Positions 24,111 to 36,167 of a stretch of 64,000 nucleotides of DNA are shown here, piece by piece (position 1 is the first letter of the stretch; each line of letters opens with the position of its first letter). The notes below the pieces were generated by a model. The model searched no databases and had not been told where the DNA came from. It saw only the letters and a program-made list of their open reading frames with translations. Where the stretch lies: contig NC_045128.1 in assembly GCF_007655135.1 (NCBI RefSeq), forward strand, positions 23,158,811 through 23,222,810, written 5' to 3'. Source of the DNA: Punica granatum. Lineage: Eukaryota; Streptophyta; Magnoliopsida; Myrtales; Lythraceae. The translations under genes and the position numbers were made by a program.

Positions 24111-24324
24111 CGAAGATTTTCTAAAATAGATAGAATCGATAGAATTGACTCACATATAAAATAGTGCGGAGATCGCTCTTATTTATAGACCGAAATACAT
24201 CATATCAAGAAAGATACTTCTACTAAATATCTAAAACACCTCACAAATATAATCTTCTAAATAGTATCTCATTTGATTCTTCGTAATAATATCAAATATT
24301 CTAATATCTTGATTCTCCCTAGTA
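24111..24324 (-). repeat. LTR A' (5' LTR of mosaic)
   Basis: Adjacent to a perfect reverse primer site (GCTTTGATACCA at 24099-24110). It aligns with LTR A over about 200 bp with scattered changes. Confidence 0.7.
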
Positions 24325-26330
24325 AGAATATTACTATATTATATCGATGGAAACCCAAAAAGTAGATCCTCTAGGCCCTCAAGAACAAAGATATACCTCT
24401 GTGATAGTGACCATGCTGTGGGATTTGTCTTTGCATTCCATAGTGGGGGAATCAAAGCTTTTTATTTGAATCTCTACTTGAATTCTAGCTAGTATTTTTT
24501 TTTTGGTGAAAGAATTCTAGCTAGTATATCCCAATTCATTTCGATCCAATTATTATTGCAAATTGCGCACATTTCACCTGTCTCTTTCTTAATTCATACA
24601 AAAGAGCATCGGTACCCCGATTTTGCTTTCGAGGAAAATACTACAGACTAAAGCGGGAAAACGAAATTGAGCAAGTTCGCCACTATATGAAAAGGTCGAG
24701 TAGAATAAATGCCAGTTGACAAGCGATGGGAATTTTATCACTATAAAGCGTGCAATGGTATAGAATGCTTCAATGAGACTATATAAATTGTGAAAGACGT
24801 ACGCCGGACAGATGTGTGCAATTAGCCTAAAGTGCAACTGCAATTACACCAACTATATAATAGCTCAATCTAATCCCAAACCAAGAGACAAACAATTGAT
24901 TCTCCTTTTTTTTTGTTTTTTCCTTTTCCTAATCTACTTTTCTTATTGAGGGGGTTCTATAGGGAGTAGCCACGAGCTCTTCCACTTTTTGAGAAATTTT
25001 AAAACGAAACCTATTTTTACCACGTCAATAATGCGTTGAGTCAATTATTAGCTGACATACAAGTTAAAATATTTAATCGTTGATTAATGTAGATTGATTC
25101 AGGTGGTTTGACACATAAGTCTCGGGAACGAATTTTATAAATAGAGAAAATTCATAATTAGAGAAATTTATTTCTTAATAAATTAATCCAACTTAAACCT
25201 ATTGGTCGGGCCGATTAGGCTTCCAAAGTCCAAGTAGGCACAATTGTAAAAAAAAGAAATCAATCATAATGACTCCACAAGCACCCAATGATATCGAATG
25301 TTCATTTACTTTAGTCGATGACGAGATACTTTTATATGTGTCTCAACTAGCGAATCTCAGTATACATTACTATTAATTGGTCATGTTTTTTATACTTAAT
25401 TGGGTTCAATGAAAAAAGATTAATGTTAATATAAAATTTTTAATGCATTTTTCCTCCTTCAATACTTCACCTTTTATAAAGAAGCAATAACATCATATGT
25501 TTTATGATTCGACACTTTCTTTAAATTTATGTAATGATTTAAATATTATTTAAAAGATTCATGGCCCATGCAAGTAATGTGGACTCATCCTTGTCACATC
25601 AGTAATTTCATCTAATATTAATGAAAAAAGTAATACTGTGATAGATCTGAAATAACATGTAAATCATTAGTTTTACCCATTTATAAATGTCATTTAGAAA
25701 TAGACAGTTCTTTAGAACCATTTATGTGGTTCCCTCCAAATAACAAGGGGAAGGCATACGAAACTTCATCAACGAGAGTCAAATTTGGTGTTTGTGTCGC
25801 TCCCTTCCTCCCTCCCTCTAATACATACACGTGATGATGCAGCCCCACATCCTAATACTATATACTATAATATGATATATGTATATCAATCATGATATAT
25901 AACACCTCTTTGGGTTGTGTCCCCCCCCCCCCCCCCCCCCGAATACTCTTGTGTCGTGTCGTGTCTTGTCTTCCCCACAGCCCAATTATTCTATTCACCG
26001 CACGTAGAAAGAGGTCAGTGGTAGTAATGGTGGTGTTGGTGCCGTCTCCGATCTCTGGCGTTAGGCACCCAATTCAATTTGTTCCTTTTCCATTTTTTTT
26101 GGGCATCAGCTCTTTGCGCTTTTGCGCATCTCAATACATCGAATAACCTCCATAAAGGAATTACGGAAGTGTATCAAGTTGACAAATTACACTGTTAATA
26201 TATATATATTATCTTTAATTCCAAAAATTCGAAACTTGTTGAAATTTTTCATGACCAGAGTGGAATCAACTCCAAGTCGAACTGAATTAATCTCAATCAA
26301 GAACTGAATTAATCTCAATCAAGAAGTAAA
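24325..26330. other. Intergenic DNA upstream of the receptor kinase gene
   Basis: No gene is recognised. It holds one dispersed-repeat copy (25085-25215), a run of 20 C at 25921-25940, a duplicated AATTCTAGCTAGTAT near 24482-24528 and a 24-bp tandem duplication near 26283-26325 (CTGAATTAATCTCAATCAAG twice). Confidence 0.55.
25085..25215 (-). repeat. Dispersed repeat family D, copy 3
   Basis: Minus-strand copy sharing ATAGAGAAAATTCAT and the GATTGATTCA-like end with the copy at 48775. It is somewhat shorter and more diverged. Confidence 0.5.
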
Positions 26331-26574
26331 AAATGCATCACCTCTAAAAAAAATAATTCAAAAAGGAACTCCATATGGAACCGAGCCTGAGAGATACACA
26401 GACAGAGTCCTTAATTTTATTGCTGTCCTTTCTTCCCTCTAAAGTGCCATCTTCCTCTCCACGAGTTTGAGTCCAACCAAAGCAAGAAAACCCAGAAAGA
26501 GAGAGAGAGAGAGAGAGCAGCAAAACCCAGAGAGAACAGAGACCAAGAAGGAGGGAGGGAAGGAAGGAAAGGAT

Positions 26575-26627
26575 ATGGAAGGAGCCCGAGAAGGATGGTT
26601 TGGAAATTGATGCAAATGCAACAATAG
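26575..26627 (+). promoter_or_regulatory. Two overlapping uORFs in the receptor kinase leader
   Basis: An ATG at 26575 opens an 11-codon frame ending in TGA at 26608-26610. A second ATG at 26595 opens a 10-codon frame (three Met codons) ending in TAG at 26625-26627, only 6 nt before the main ATG at 26634. If the transcript starts upstream of 26575, as the purine-rich GA-repeat leader (about 26496-26519) suggests, both would reduce or condition translation of the receptor. This is inference; no transcript evidence is available. Confidence 0.5.
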
Positions 26628-26633
26628 AGGAAT

Positions 26634-29600
26634 ATGTCTATGATGATGCCGTGTTCGAGGCAATCCCTGTTCTTCTTCTTCTTCTCCCCTTTATCACATC
26701 CCCCTCCCTTCTTCTTCCTCCTCTGCCTCAGCATCGTTTCAACTCTCACCTCTGCTTCCGCCTCTGCCAACAGTGAAGCCTCTGCTCTGCTCTCATGGCT
26801 CCACTCATCCCCCTCGTCCTCTCCCCCCTCCGCCCTCTCCGACTGGAACCCGCTCGACCCCACCCCCTGCAACTGGCCCTGCATCACCTGCTCCGGCACC
26901 GGCGGCCCCGTCACCGAGATCAACATCAACTCCTTACCCCTCGAGCTCTCCCTCGCCTCCCTCAACTTCTCCTCCTTCCCTTCCCTTGAGAAGCTCGTCG
27001 TTTCGGACTCTAACCTCACCGGGAGCATCCCCAGCAGTATCGGGTCCTGCCCTTTTCTCCGGGTCGTCGACCTCAGCTCCAATGCCTTAGCTGGCAACAT
27101 CCCTCCGAGCCTCGGGAACCTCGTTCGCCTTCAGGATTTGATCCTGAACTCCAATCAGTTCACCGGGAAAATCCCGACCGACTTAGGCCGGTGCGAGCGG
27201 CTCAGGAACTTGCTGATTTTCGATAATGGGCTCAGTGGTATCATCCCGCCCGAGCTCGGGAACCTTCAGGAGCTCGAGGTTATACGTCTCGGGGGGAACA
27301 AGGACATTGTCGGGGCGATCCCTCCCGAGCTTGGGCAATGCGGGAAGCTGACTGTTCTGGGCCTCGCGGACACTCGGGTGTCTGGTCCGCTCCCCCGGGA
27401 GCTCGGCCTGCTGAGGAACCTCCAGACTCTATCTGTTTACACCACTATGCTGTCAGGCGACATCCCGGCAGAGATAGGGAACTGCTCGGAGCTTGTGAAC
27501 GTGTTCCTCTACCAGAACAGCCTGTCAGGCCCGATTCCTAAAGAGCTCGGGAAGCTCTCGAAGCTCGAAAGCCTCATGCTTTGGCAGAATGCTCTCACAG
27601 GTTCGATACCGGAAGAGATTGGGAACTGCTCGAGTCTCGCCATGGTTGACATCTCCATCAACTACTTATCGGGAGCAATACCAGACTCGCTCGGAAGGCT
27701 TGTAAACCTTCAGGAGTTTATGATCAGCAACAATAATGTCTCGGGTTCGATTCCTTCTAGCATCTCGAACTGCACCAGCTTGTTGCAGCTGCAGCTCGAC
27801 ATGAATCAGATTTCGGGCTTAATCCCACCCGAGCTTGGGAGGCTCTCTCAGCTAACCATCTTCTTCGCGTGGCAAAACAACCTCGAAGGCAGCATTCCTT
27901 CTACCTTGGCTTCCTGCCAAAGCCTCCAGGCCCTGGACTTGTCACACAATTCCCTCACCGGAACCATTCCTTCGGGGCTGTTTCAGCTCAGGAACCTGAC
28001 AAAGCTCCTACTCATCTCCAATGATATATCGGGGACTATCCCACCGGAGATTGGTAACTGTTCCTCCCTGGTGAGGCTGAGGCTCGGTAGAAACCGTATT
28101 ACCGGCTGGATCCCGAGAGAAATAGGATCACTGGAGAGCCTAAATTTTCTCGATTTAGCGAGTAATAGGCTCTTGGGCTCGCTTCCTGAAGAGATTATGG
28201 ACTGCGCCGAACTTCAGATGATGGACCTGAGCAACAACACCTTGGAAGGCCCGCTCTCGAATTCACTGTCATTGCTCTCAAGCCTGCAAGTGTTGGATGT
28301 TTCAAACAATCGGTTCTCAGGCCACATCGCTGCAAGTTTTGGCCGTCTCGTGTCCCTGAACAAGCTCATTCTGAGCAAGAATGACTTCTCAGGTCCAATT
28401 CCAATGTCGCTTGGCCTCTGCAAGAGCCTTCAGCTACTTGATCTCAGCAGCAATGGGCTCAGTGGCAACATCCCACCTGAGCTGGGCCAAATTGAGACTC
28501 TCGAGATAGCCCTCAACCTGAGCTGGAATGGGTTATCAGGCCCGATCCCGGTCCAGATATCAGCCCTCAGCAAGCTCTCAGTTCTAGACATCTCACATAA
28601 CAAGCTTGAGGGGGACTTGAGCCCACTCCTCTCATTGGACAACCTCGTGTCCCTGAACATCTCATACAACAACTTCACCGGACTCCTCCCCGATAACAAG
28701 CTCTTCCACCAGTTGTCACCGGAAAATATAGCGGGAAACAGTGGCCTCTGCACCTCCTCCCGAAACTCTTGCTTCGCGAGCAACACTAAGGATGGAAATA
28801 ATGGGGCCGATGATAAGCGGGCACGGAGGCTAAAGCTAGCATTAGCACTGCTGATCACGCTCACTGTTGCAATGATTGTGATGGGAGTGCTAGCGGTGGT
28901 TCGAGCCCGCAGAACTATTGGGGACGGCGAGTTCGAGCTTGGAGAATCATGGCCTTGGCAGTGGCAGTTCACCCCATTCCAGAAGCTGAACTTCTCGGTC
29001 GATCAAGTACTAAAGTCTCTAGTTGAGGGTAATGTAATCGGGAAAGGTTGCTCTGGGGTAGTCTATAGAGCGGACATGGGGAATGGGGAAGTCATTGCTG
29101 TGAAGAAACTATGGCCCATAAGTATGGCCCAATCAGATGGTCGTGGGAACGGCAATGATAAGTCTGGAATCCGTGATTCATTCTCGACAGAGGTAAAGAC
29201 ACTTGGGTCAATCAGGCACAAGAACATCGTTCGATTCTTAGGATGCTGTTGGAACAAGAGTACAAGGCTATTGATGTACGATTACATGCCTAATGGGAGC
29301 CTCGGAAGCCTCCTCCATGAGCGGAATGGGAGGCCGTTAGATTGGGATCTTAGGTACAGAATTTTGCTGGGATCGGCCCAAGGACTGGCTTATTTGCACC
29401 ACGACTGTGTCCCGCCAATTGTTCACCGGGATATTAAGGCGAACAATATCCTCATAGGGCTTGAATTTGAGCCCTATATAGCTGATTTTGGCTTGGCGAA
29501 GCTCGTTGATGATGGTGATTTTGCTCGGTCTTCTAACACAGTGGCTGGGTCTTATGGGTACATTGCGCCAGGTGAGAAATTTTTCCTAAAATCTCGTCCA

Positions 29601-30456
29601 ATTGATTAATTGTGCTTGTTGCTATAAATCAGCATTATTGGGGATAAAGTACAACAGAATCTTGGATCATTGGGGACGACATGTCCTGCTTCTAGTTCTG
29701 AATAAATTTGTACTTTTAACAAGTGGATTAGAGTTAATTGGAGGACCACTTTGATGCTAGGACCAATGAATACGACTGTCCTGAAATGTACGATGAGTTA
29801 GATATTGCCAGTTCCGAGTTTATCATTTCATTCTTTTAACTGGACACCGTCGATAAATTCTTGGAAGAAGTTCGTCATTTCCAACTTCTGAGGAGATTCG
29901 ATGTTGATGTTGATTTTGAATGTGTATTTTGTGAACAGAATATGGATACATGATGAAGATCACAGAGAAAAGCGATGTCTACAGCTATGGAGTAGTAGTT
30001 CTTGAAGTGTTAACGGGGAAGCAACCGATCGACCCCACCATCCCGGAAGGGCTCCATGTGGTTGACTGGGTGAGGCAGAAGAGGGGAAGCCTTGAAGTTC
30101 TCGATCGAGCCCTGCTCTCACAAACTGAATCAGATGTCGAGGAAATAAGGCAAGCCCTTGGGATAGCTTTACTGTGTGTTAACGCAACTCCCGACGAGAG
30201 ACCCACCATGAAGGATGTCGCAGCTATGCTCAAGGAGATCAAGCACGAGAGGGAGGAGTTTGCAAAGGTCGATGTTCTCCTGAAGGGGTCTCCCTCATCA
30301 GAAAAACTGGAAAACATTAAGAGTAATGTCGGCCACCCCACATCATCATCGAGGAAGACCCTCCCGAGCCAGTGTCCAAACAGCAACAATACTAGCTTTT
30401 CTGCCTCTTCATTGCTCTACTCCTCGTCCGAGCATTCTAGACTCGGGTTCAAGTAG
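26634..30456 (+). CDS. RGI1/2-like: LRR receptor-like kinase, RGI1/RGI2 type (RGF peptide receptor)
   Basis: Two exons, 26634-29571 and 29939-30456, join in phase to 1151 residues, close to the Arabidopsis RGI1/RGI2 length. Residues 1-43 are a signal peptide, about 45-98 the LRR N-cap, and about 100-680 hold about 24 plant-type LRRs. RLGG at 218-221 is the RxGG motif that family work ties to recognition of sulfated RGF/GLV peptides. The membrane segment is about 735-757. The kinase has GKGCSG (803-808), Lys824, HRD (931-933) and DFG (951-953), so it is an active-type RD kinase. The SFSASSLLYSSS tail is also typical of the RGI1/RGI2 pair. The role is sensing root meristem growth factor peptides at the plasma membrane, with SERK co-receptors, to maintain the root stem-cell niche. 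GC content is much higher than in the surroundings, and no lesion is seen. Confidence 0.93.
29572..29938 (+). other. Intron of the receptor kinase gene
   Basis: The donor GTGAGA follows GCGCCAG at 29571 and the acceptor is GAACAG at 29933-29938. The 367-nt intron is phase 1 and splits the Glu codon of the APE motif (subdomain VIII), the position conserved in class XI receptor kinases. Without splicing the frame runs on for only 12 codons and stops. Confidence 0.93.
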
Positions 30457-30667
30457 AAGCTTGAGAGGCAGAGGAGGAAGAAGTGGGATCATATCACTCT
30501 GCCCTGTTGGGGATCAAATCCATTTTGCTTTCTCTTGTTTTGCAGTGTTAATGAATGTAAAGAAGAATGAAAGGGACAAAATTTGTTATCATCACCATAT
30601 TATGCATAAGAGGAAACAGAGCCAAAGGTTGCTGGTTTGCTATGTTTAATAGACTCCCCAAATAAAC
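30457..30667 (+). other. Probable 3' UTR of the receptor kinase gene
   Basis: Follows the TAG at 30454-30456. An AATAAA at about 30660-30666 could be the polyadenylation signal. The next recognisable element is a MITE at 30941. Confidence 0.5.
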
Positions 30668-30940
30668 ATTCATATCGAAAGACAGACCCGCCTGAACCCT
30701 GTTCTGCCCGACTCTTCTAATGCAGAATCTCATCGCAGGGTACCATTAACATTTCTTTGGTTTTCCTCAATCTTTCTGTATCGTATCGATTAGTCTGTCA
30801 AGCAGATTTTATTTCATCTTTCGGACTGGAAGAAAATTAAAGCACAGAGTGCTGTGAGGGAACAGGGGGAGAAGAGGAGTGCTTGATAAGAATAGCACCT
30901 GATATCGATGTGCATCTACACCCGGAAGCAGAAGAATTAA

Positions 30941-31179
30941 GGGTGCGTTTGGATTCAGAGTTAAAATAACTTTAATTTTTATTTTGATTTTGATTGTGAA
31001 AAATGATAAATGAGATGTGATTATAAATTTGACTTGAGAAACGTGTATTTTTGTTGTATAGTGTGTTGAGTTAAAGTTAAAGTTGAAATTTTTGACTTGG
31101 GAAATGTGTGTTTTTGTTATGTAGTGTGTTAAGTTAAAGTTAAAGTTAAAATTTTTTGTTCCTGAATCCAAACAGGGCC
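30941..31179. mobile_element. Tourist-like MITE (PIF/Harbinger type), TSD TAA
   Basis: The ends GGGTGCGTTTGGATTCAG and, inverted, GGCCCTGTTTGGATTCAG are terminal inverted repeats, and TAA flanks both sides (30938-30940, 31180-31182). TSD and TIR sequence fit Tourist-like MITEs. The 239-bp element carries an internal tandem duplication of about 62 bp (about 31025-31150) with GTTAAAGTTAAAGTT at each unit end. It lies about 480 bp downstream of the receptor gene stop codon. Confidence 0.85.
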
Positions 31180-31182
31180 TAA

Positions 31183-31645
31183 CAAACTCATTTTCTTCTT
31201 AAACGAATTCATGATTTCACCGTCAGGTTATTACTCTAAGAGACTAAGCTCGTATTGTCGGGTCGATTAGAATATCAGGGTTGTTATTATTATTATTATT
31301 ATTATTTTGAATTTGTTGTTTTTGCTTGGAAATTTCTCCTCTTCTATTTTGTGTTCTGATCGTGTGAGGAATATCGAAGATTCTGACATAGTGATGCAAG
31401 TTGCTCGGCCACAGTGGACAGACGGCCCGGGAATCATGATGGCCCCAAACAGCAATGCCCAGCTTTGAGGGCGAGCCATTCAGCTTGAGATTATGTACAA
31501 GATAGAGTTGTTTTTGTAGTTTCCCCTCGAATGTGATTTTATATCATCGGGGAATATAATTTCAACACAAAAGTAATAGTAGATTCGGAAAAAGTCACAT
31601 TCGGTCATACTTCACAAATAGTCCACGGGGTCATGTTCCTTTCTG
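31183..31645. other. Intergenic DNA with a (TTA)n run
   Basis: Contains a short TTA-type microsatellite at about 31283-31306. No gene recognised. Confidence 0.5.
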
Positions 31646-32036
31646 ATGGGCCTGGAAACAGGAACCCCTAAATCAAGCATATAAAGATATGGTCCAAAAC
31701 TGATACGAAGGACCCATAATCTAGTAGTTGGAGTGGTTACACAGTCTCTCTTCAAATTTGAATTTGGACCCTTTCACTTAACCGCCAACGGTCATTAAAA
31801 GATAATGAATATCCAAGATACATAACTTTTCAAGAGTGGATTTATGGATATTTCATTCTTACGGCAATTACTCATTTACGCATCGGAGAGGGAAATCGGG
31901 ATTCCCTCCTGATGTTCCTCTTCTTGCAGATCATTTGAGTGTGGAGTACAAGGAGATTTCATCCGGGTATCTTCACCAAGCAAATGAGACGCCCATTTCT
32001 TCAAGACAATATGTGGCACCCCCGTTTTCCATACCA
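31646..32036 (+). repeat. Repeat family X, copy 1 (truncated on the right)
   Basis: Aligns by eye with 39470-39964 over its whole length, from GCCTGGAAACA through CTAAATCAAGC, GGATTCCCTCCTGATG and TCAAGACAATAT to the final ACCATAT. It lacks the 30-bp tandem array of copy 2 and stops abruptly where Gypsy LTR sequence begins. Its class is unknown; no protein is encoded. Confidence 0.7.
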
Positions 32037-34043
32037 TATCGAAGCCCAACTGATGGTTATAAGGAAAGATATAAGTTTTGCTGAGTTTCACTTACGATGG
32101 GCTATTTCGATTTTATATATTATCTTGTTTGCTAAGGAGAAAGATCTCTTGACTTAGGCTTTAATTATACTAGTATTTTATTACCTAAGTGGATTGTTTT
32201 GAATCAATATGGCGAAGTTGATTGGTCATAGTGAAGTTGAATTTTAGTTTGCCTTGAAATCCGATGAGAATAGATTAAATTGGGTTTTATGTATGAAACT
32301 AATTGGAGTGACTGACATGTATAAACTAATGCAAATGTTTAGTGAACTAAGCTAGGACAAATTAATGGTGCTGAAATATACTTATAATTACCGATTCTTG
32401 TTGATTTAGTTGTTGTATTGAGAGTTGATTTTTCCATTAAAGTTTATGCTCATATGTGCTTTGCTAAATTGTGAGACTGATGAGGGATGATTTGCTGTTG
32501 TCTTTCTCTCTGTATTTGGATGTGGCCACTAAACCCATTATGCCAATTTTTGGAATATCAACATTCTAAGTTAGTATTTAGCTTAGACAATTTATCTAAG
32601 GTTGACAAACTGTAAATTATGAAATATGCTAGGGTAGAAAATTTCTAAGAGGATTCCTTATATGGAGTGTTTGGTGGCGGATGATATTGGTGCGTTATAT
32701 TTTAGATTTATTCAATCCTTTAAGGCCACTATGGTGTGATTTGGTATGAGGACTAGTGGAGAAAATGACATACGAGATATAAGTTATTTTCTGAGCTGTG
32801 CTTATGATTGATAGGGGTTGAGGACACCAATATTATACATCCTGAAGGTCAAGTTTGATGAACCATTTTGGGTGTTCGGTGAGTACTTTATTCCTTTGTG
32901 AAATGATATATATATATATATATATATGTATATGTATTATATGAATACAAATTATATGGAGTATTATTTTAAGGAGATATTGTGATAATTTGGGAATAAG
33001 AATTTGGTATGGGTATATGATGTGAGATGGCGTGGTTGCAGTTGATTATGCTTGTGATTGTTATTTGACTATAGTTTAGGGACCGTTGAAGCTGGCGGAT
33101 TACAAAATGAGCCAGATCGGCCTCTGGACTCAGCGGAATACAAATATGGCCTCATCGGCTGCTGCACCCAGTAGAATATAAATAGGGGCTTGATCGGCTG
33201 CTTGACCTAACAGAATATAAATAGGGGTCTAATCAGTTGCTGAACCCGGCGAAATAGAAAATGGGGCCCAATCGACTGCTAGGCTCAGCGAAATATAAAT
33301 TGATGTCAACTCCTACTGTTAGAGGTTAATAGGCGGCCCCCGCTTATGAGATATGAGTATTGGAAATTGAGGATGATATGGGTGAGAAGTGCGGGGTTAC
33401 GGTACCGTTTTAGCTTGTCGCAAGGAAATGCGACCCTATGGTTATATTGATTGATTGTGCTGTATATTGTTTGTCTAATATGATTGCTATAGATGTTATG
33501 ATTGTTGAGGTTATCTGAAGTTGTTCTATGAAAGCCGTGTTGTTTACTAGAGCTAGATATAGTCGGTGTATGAATGTTAAATGGTGTTGAGTTAATGGTT
33601 AATTCTAATATTAATATATGGTTATAAAGATAATTGATTGTTTGAAACTGATTTTAATAATTATTTGTATATATTGTATAATATGCTGTGTTAGTGAATT
33701 AAATGACGGACTTAGGTATGATAGTACTATCTATATAAACACTTGGTCATTTAAAAATATATTTATTGCTTAATATTATTTCATTTTACCTTGGAATATA
33801 GTACTCACTGAGATGCAACTCACACTCTGCATATATTTTTTCAGATAAGCTTTTAGTTGCGCGAAAGAACCACTTTTGATATCGGAGATCAGCTCTGATG
33901 ACTATGTAGAGACTTTAATTATTTGATAGGTATTCTTTTTGTATAAAATGTATCTAAATATGTTATGATTTGAAACTTTTGTTTAGTCAGTTTAGTGATG
34001 TGAGTGAGAAAAAGTACTCTCTTGGAATAAATGTATATATATA

Positions 34044-34081
<38 letters not shown>

Positions 34082-34204
34082 CTTGCTAGATTGGTTATAT
34101 ACATTTGGGAGTTTATGGAAAGTAGGTTTTGTGTTAATAGTTTATGTGATAATGGATATTGAGGAAATTTATGGGAAACTCTGTTGAAATTTTCGGTCGT
34201 GACA
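32037..34204 (+). repeat. 5' LTR of the Gypsy-type element, truncated at its start
   Basis: Corresponds to 37119-39266 of the 3' LTR. The first about 155 bp are identical between the copies, whereas the next about 370 bp differ at roughly 7% of positions plus indels. It ends GTGACA just before the primer site. Confidence 0.8.
33088..33305 (+). repeat. About 39-bp minisatellite within the 5' LTR
   Basis: Five to six units of about 39 bp, each with a core like AATATAAATAGGGGC followed by TGATCGGCTGCTGGACCC. The core resembles a TATA box (TATAAATA) repeated once per unit. The same array is in the 3' LTR. Confidence 0.75.
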
Positions 34205-34208
34205 ATTT

Positions 34209-34220
34209 TGGTATCAGAGC
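34209..34220 (+). other. Primer binding site (initiator tRNA-Met)
   Basis: TGGTATCAGAGC, a perfect match to the usual site, lies 4 nt after the LTR end at 34204. Confidence 0.9.
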
Positions 34221-36070
34221 ATGGGTCAGGAGATCTTGTGGACTTTTAAGTTGATGCTTGATCCCCGAGAAATTTTTTGATAATTGTGGAGATTTTGCTA
34301 TGATTTCTTTGAATTCCATGCTTATTAAACATTTGAGTTGTTTGTGTGTCGGATTTGTTAGTGAATAAGTGTGTGTTTATGTGTGATTGTTGAAATTTAC
34401 ATATATATTGCAGAATAGGGAAGACTTGATCTTGCTTTTGGCTAGATTATTGTCATACTAGGTATGTGTTGAGTTCCTATTGTTCGGATTCTCCTTTTTC
34501 TTAAATCATGTTCCTTCCCTAGAAATCGGTTAATGACTCGGTCTGGAGCAGAACAAGGATACATAAATAGAAAGCGCATGTTATGTGGTTTATTTGGATT
34601 GTTTGGGACACTTATTGGACTAGGAAATTTGAAGAATGGCTAAAGCAATAATTTGAGCTTGAAATCAGCTTGATATGGAAGTGTTGTGTATGTGCTAATG
34701 ACTTGATTTCTTCTTGTGTCTGAATGCATATTCCTTGCGAATTCGATGGTAATGAACCAATCGAAGAACTAAATCGGATGGTAGATAGTTAATATGCTAG
34801 AATTTCATTTTTATGGGCTAGGTAAGAGAGAAACTTGTTCACAGACTGATTTAGTGGATCACCAAATTGGAGAAGTGAAAGGCAAGATCTAAATTGGAGC
34901 TTCAGAACAAAAGTGAATTGAATTAGAAACATATGTGGCTGAGTTTTAATTGTGATTTTCCTGTTTAGTTGCTATGTTAGTTATTCGATTAGTTTCGGCC
35001 TTATTTGCTCGATTTAATTATAAGAAACTTTTATATTTTACTAACATATTAGTAAGATTTTTCAAAGGTTGAAGCTAGTTAATTTCTTTGTAATTCGTTA
35101 AAGAATAAGCTTGGGATTTAAGTATACTTTTTGAAATCCACATAATTATTATAATACTATTATGATTTGGGTAGAAGGAAGCACCTTAGGTTCCCCATTG
35201 GTTAAGTTTATCATGAAATCAATGTCATGATCAATTATTCTTCGAGCTCTAAACCAGTATTGAATTCAGTTAAGTATCAGAATCGATATGCGTCTCAACT
35301 ATGTAGATATGATTTCACAAGGATTCTTTATAGATTAGGGTTAGAGATATTCTTTCAAGAAGTTCTTGCGACTTTTTACCACATATGTCAGATTTATTTT
35401 AGTTGGATATTTCCTAGAGTATCAACTTATTCAATGTTGTTTGTTATCCTGCGTTCTTCGGTTCTACCAAATGGTGAATCCAGTTTATTTTCTTCTTTAT
35501 ATCTGCCACCGGTCAGGGTTTATGTTGCTGTGAGAATGATCTGACTAGGTCAAGAGAATTGTTGCTTTGCTTACTGAACACGATCTTACTTGGTTTTCAT
35601 CATTGATCTTGGGATTCTATTATTGCTTAGCTTAATGTTTTTAGTTTGGCATCATCATATGAGTTCAGCATGGGTTTAGATATTCTAAATTATTGTTGTC
35701 AGCATCCTATTTTGGCATGGACACTTATTCTACTGAAAAGCTATCAAAATGAGACTGACCAATTTTCAAAGTTTGAAATTTATATTAAGCTTATACTGGA
35801 TCAAGTTTCAAAGTTTGGTATTCTGAAGAACAAGAGAAGAATTTCCACGGGAAAATACTAGGAATTTTCTTTGTGGGGCATATTCATTAGGCCTTGTATA
35901 TTGTTTTTGATGTGCTTCTAACTTCAAATAATTTGAATTATTAGAGGGGCAGCGAAAGCATGATGCTATAGAGGAATTAGTACAGAAGCTACTTGGGGAC
36001 CTGGGGGTACTATGAACCTTAATAATCTTTGTGATTCCTCAAACAAATTTCGAGGACGAAATTTTTATTA
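34221..36070 (+). other. Internal region of the Gypsy-type element, non-coding
   Basis: About 1.85 kb with stops in all frames and only short open stretches (for example 35227-35544), none with a Gag, RT or integrase motif. The last bases carry the conserved CGAGGACGAAATT sequence found at the end of Gypsy pol regions. Confidence 0.65.
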
Positions 36071-36080
36071 GTGGGGGAGA
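36071..36080 (+). other. Polypurine tract
   Basis: GTGGGGGAGA directly precedes the LTR start (a T at 36081, TG at 36082-36083). It primes plus-strand DNA synthesis in LTR elements and fixes the 3' LTR boundary. Confidence 0.85.
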
Positions 36081-36081
36081 T

Positions 36082-36136
36082 TGTGAGACTTGAAATTTTA
36101 ATTGCAAATAGTATACATATACATACATATGCTTAG

Positions 36137-36167
<31 letters not shown>

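Larger units (their letters stand above)
21690..24324 (-). mobile_element. Mosaic of two miniature Copia-like (TRIM-like) elements
   Basis: On the minus strand the order is LTR A' (24324-24111), primer site (24110-24099), internal DNA, polypurine tract, LTR B' (23213-23031), a 12-bp tract stub, LTR B (23018-22854), primer site (22853-22842), internal DNA, polypurine tract, LTR A (21888 to about 21690). A pairs with A' and B with B' by sequence, while A and B types are only distantly alike. Both internal regions (about 0.9 kb each) share blocks such as GACGAGGTCAT and GGTTGCCG and encode no recognisable protein. They are two non-autonomous elements joined head to tail in one orientation. Confidence 0.65.

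Noticed and set aside
26417..27100. Minus-strand open frame of 227 codons over the start of the receptor gene
   Set aside because: It is the antisense shadow of a GC-rich, codon-biased exon; composition is Arg/Ser/Leu-rich with no domain.
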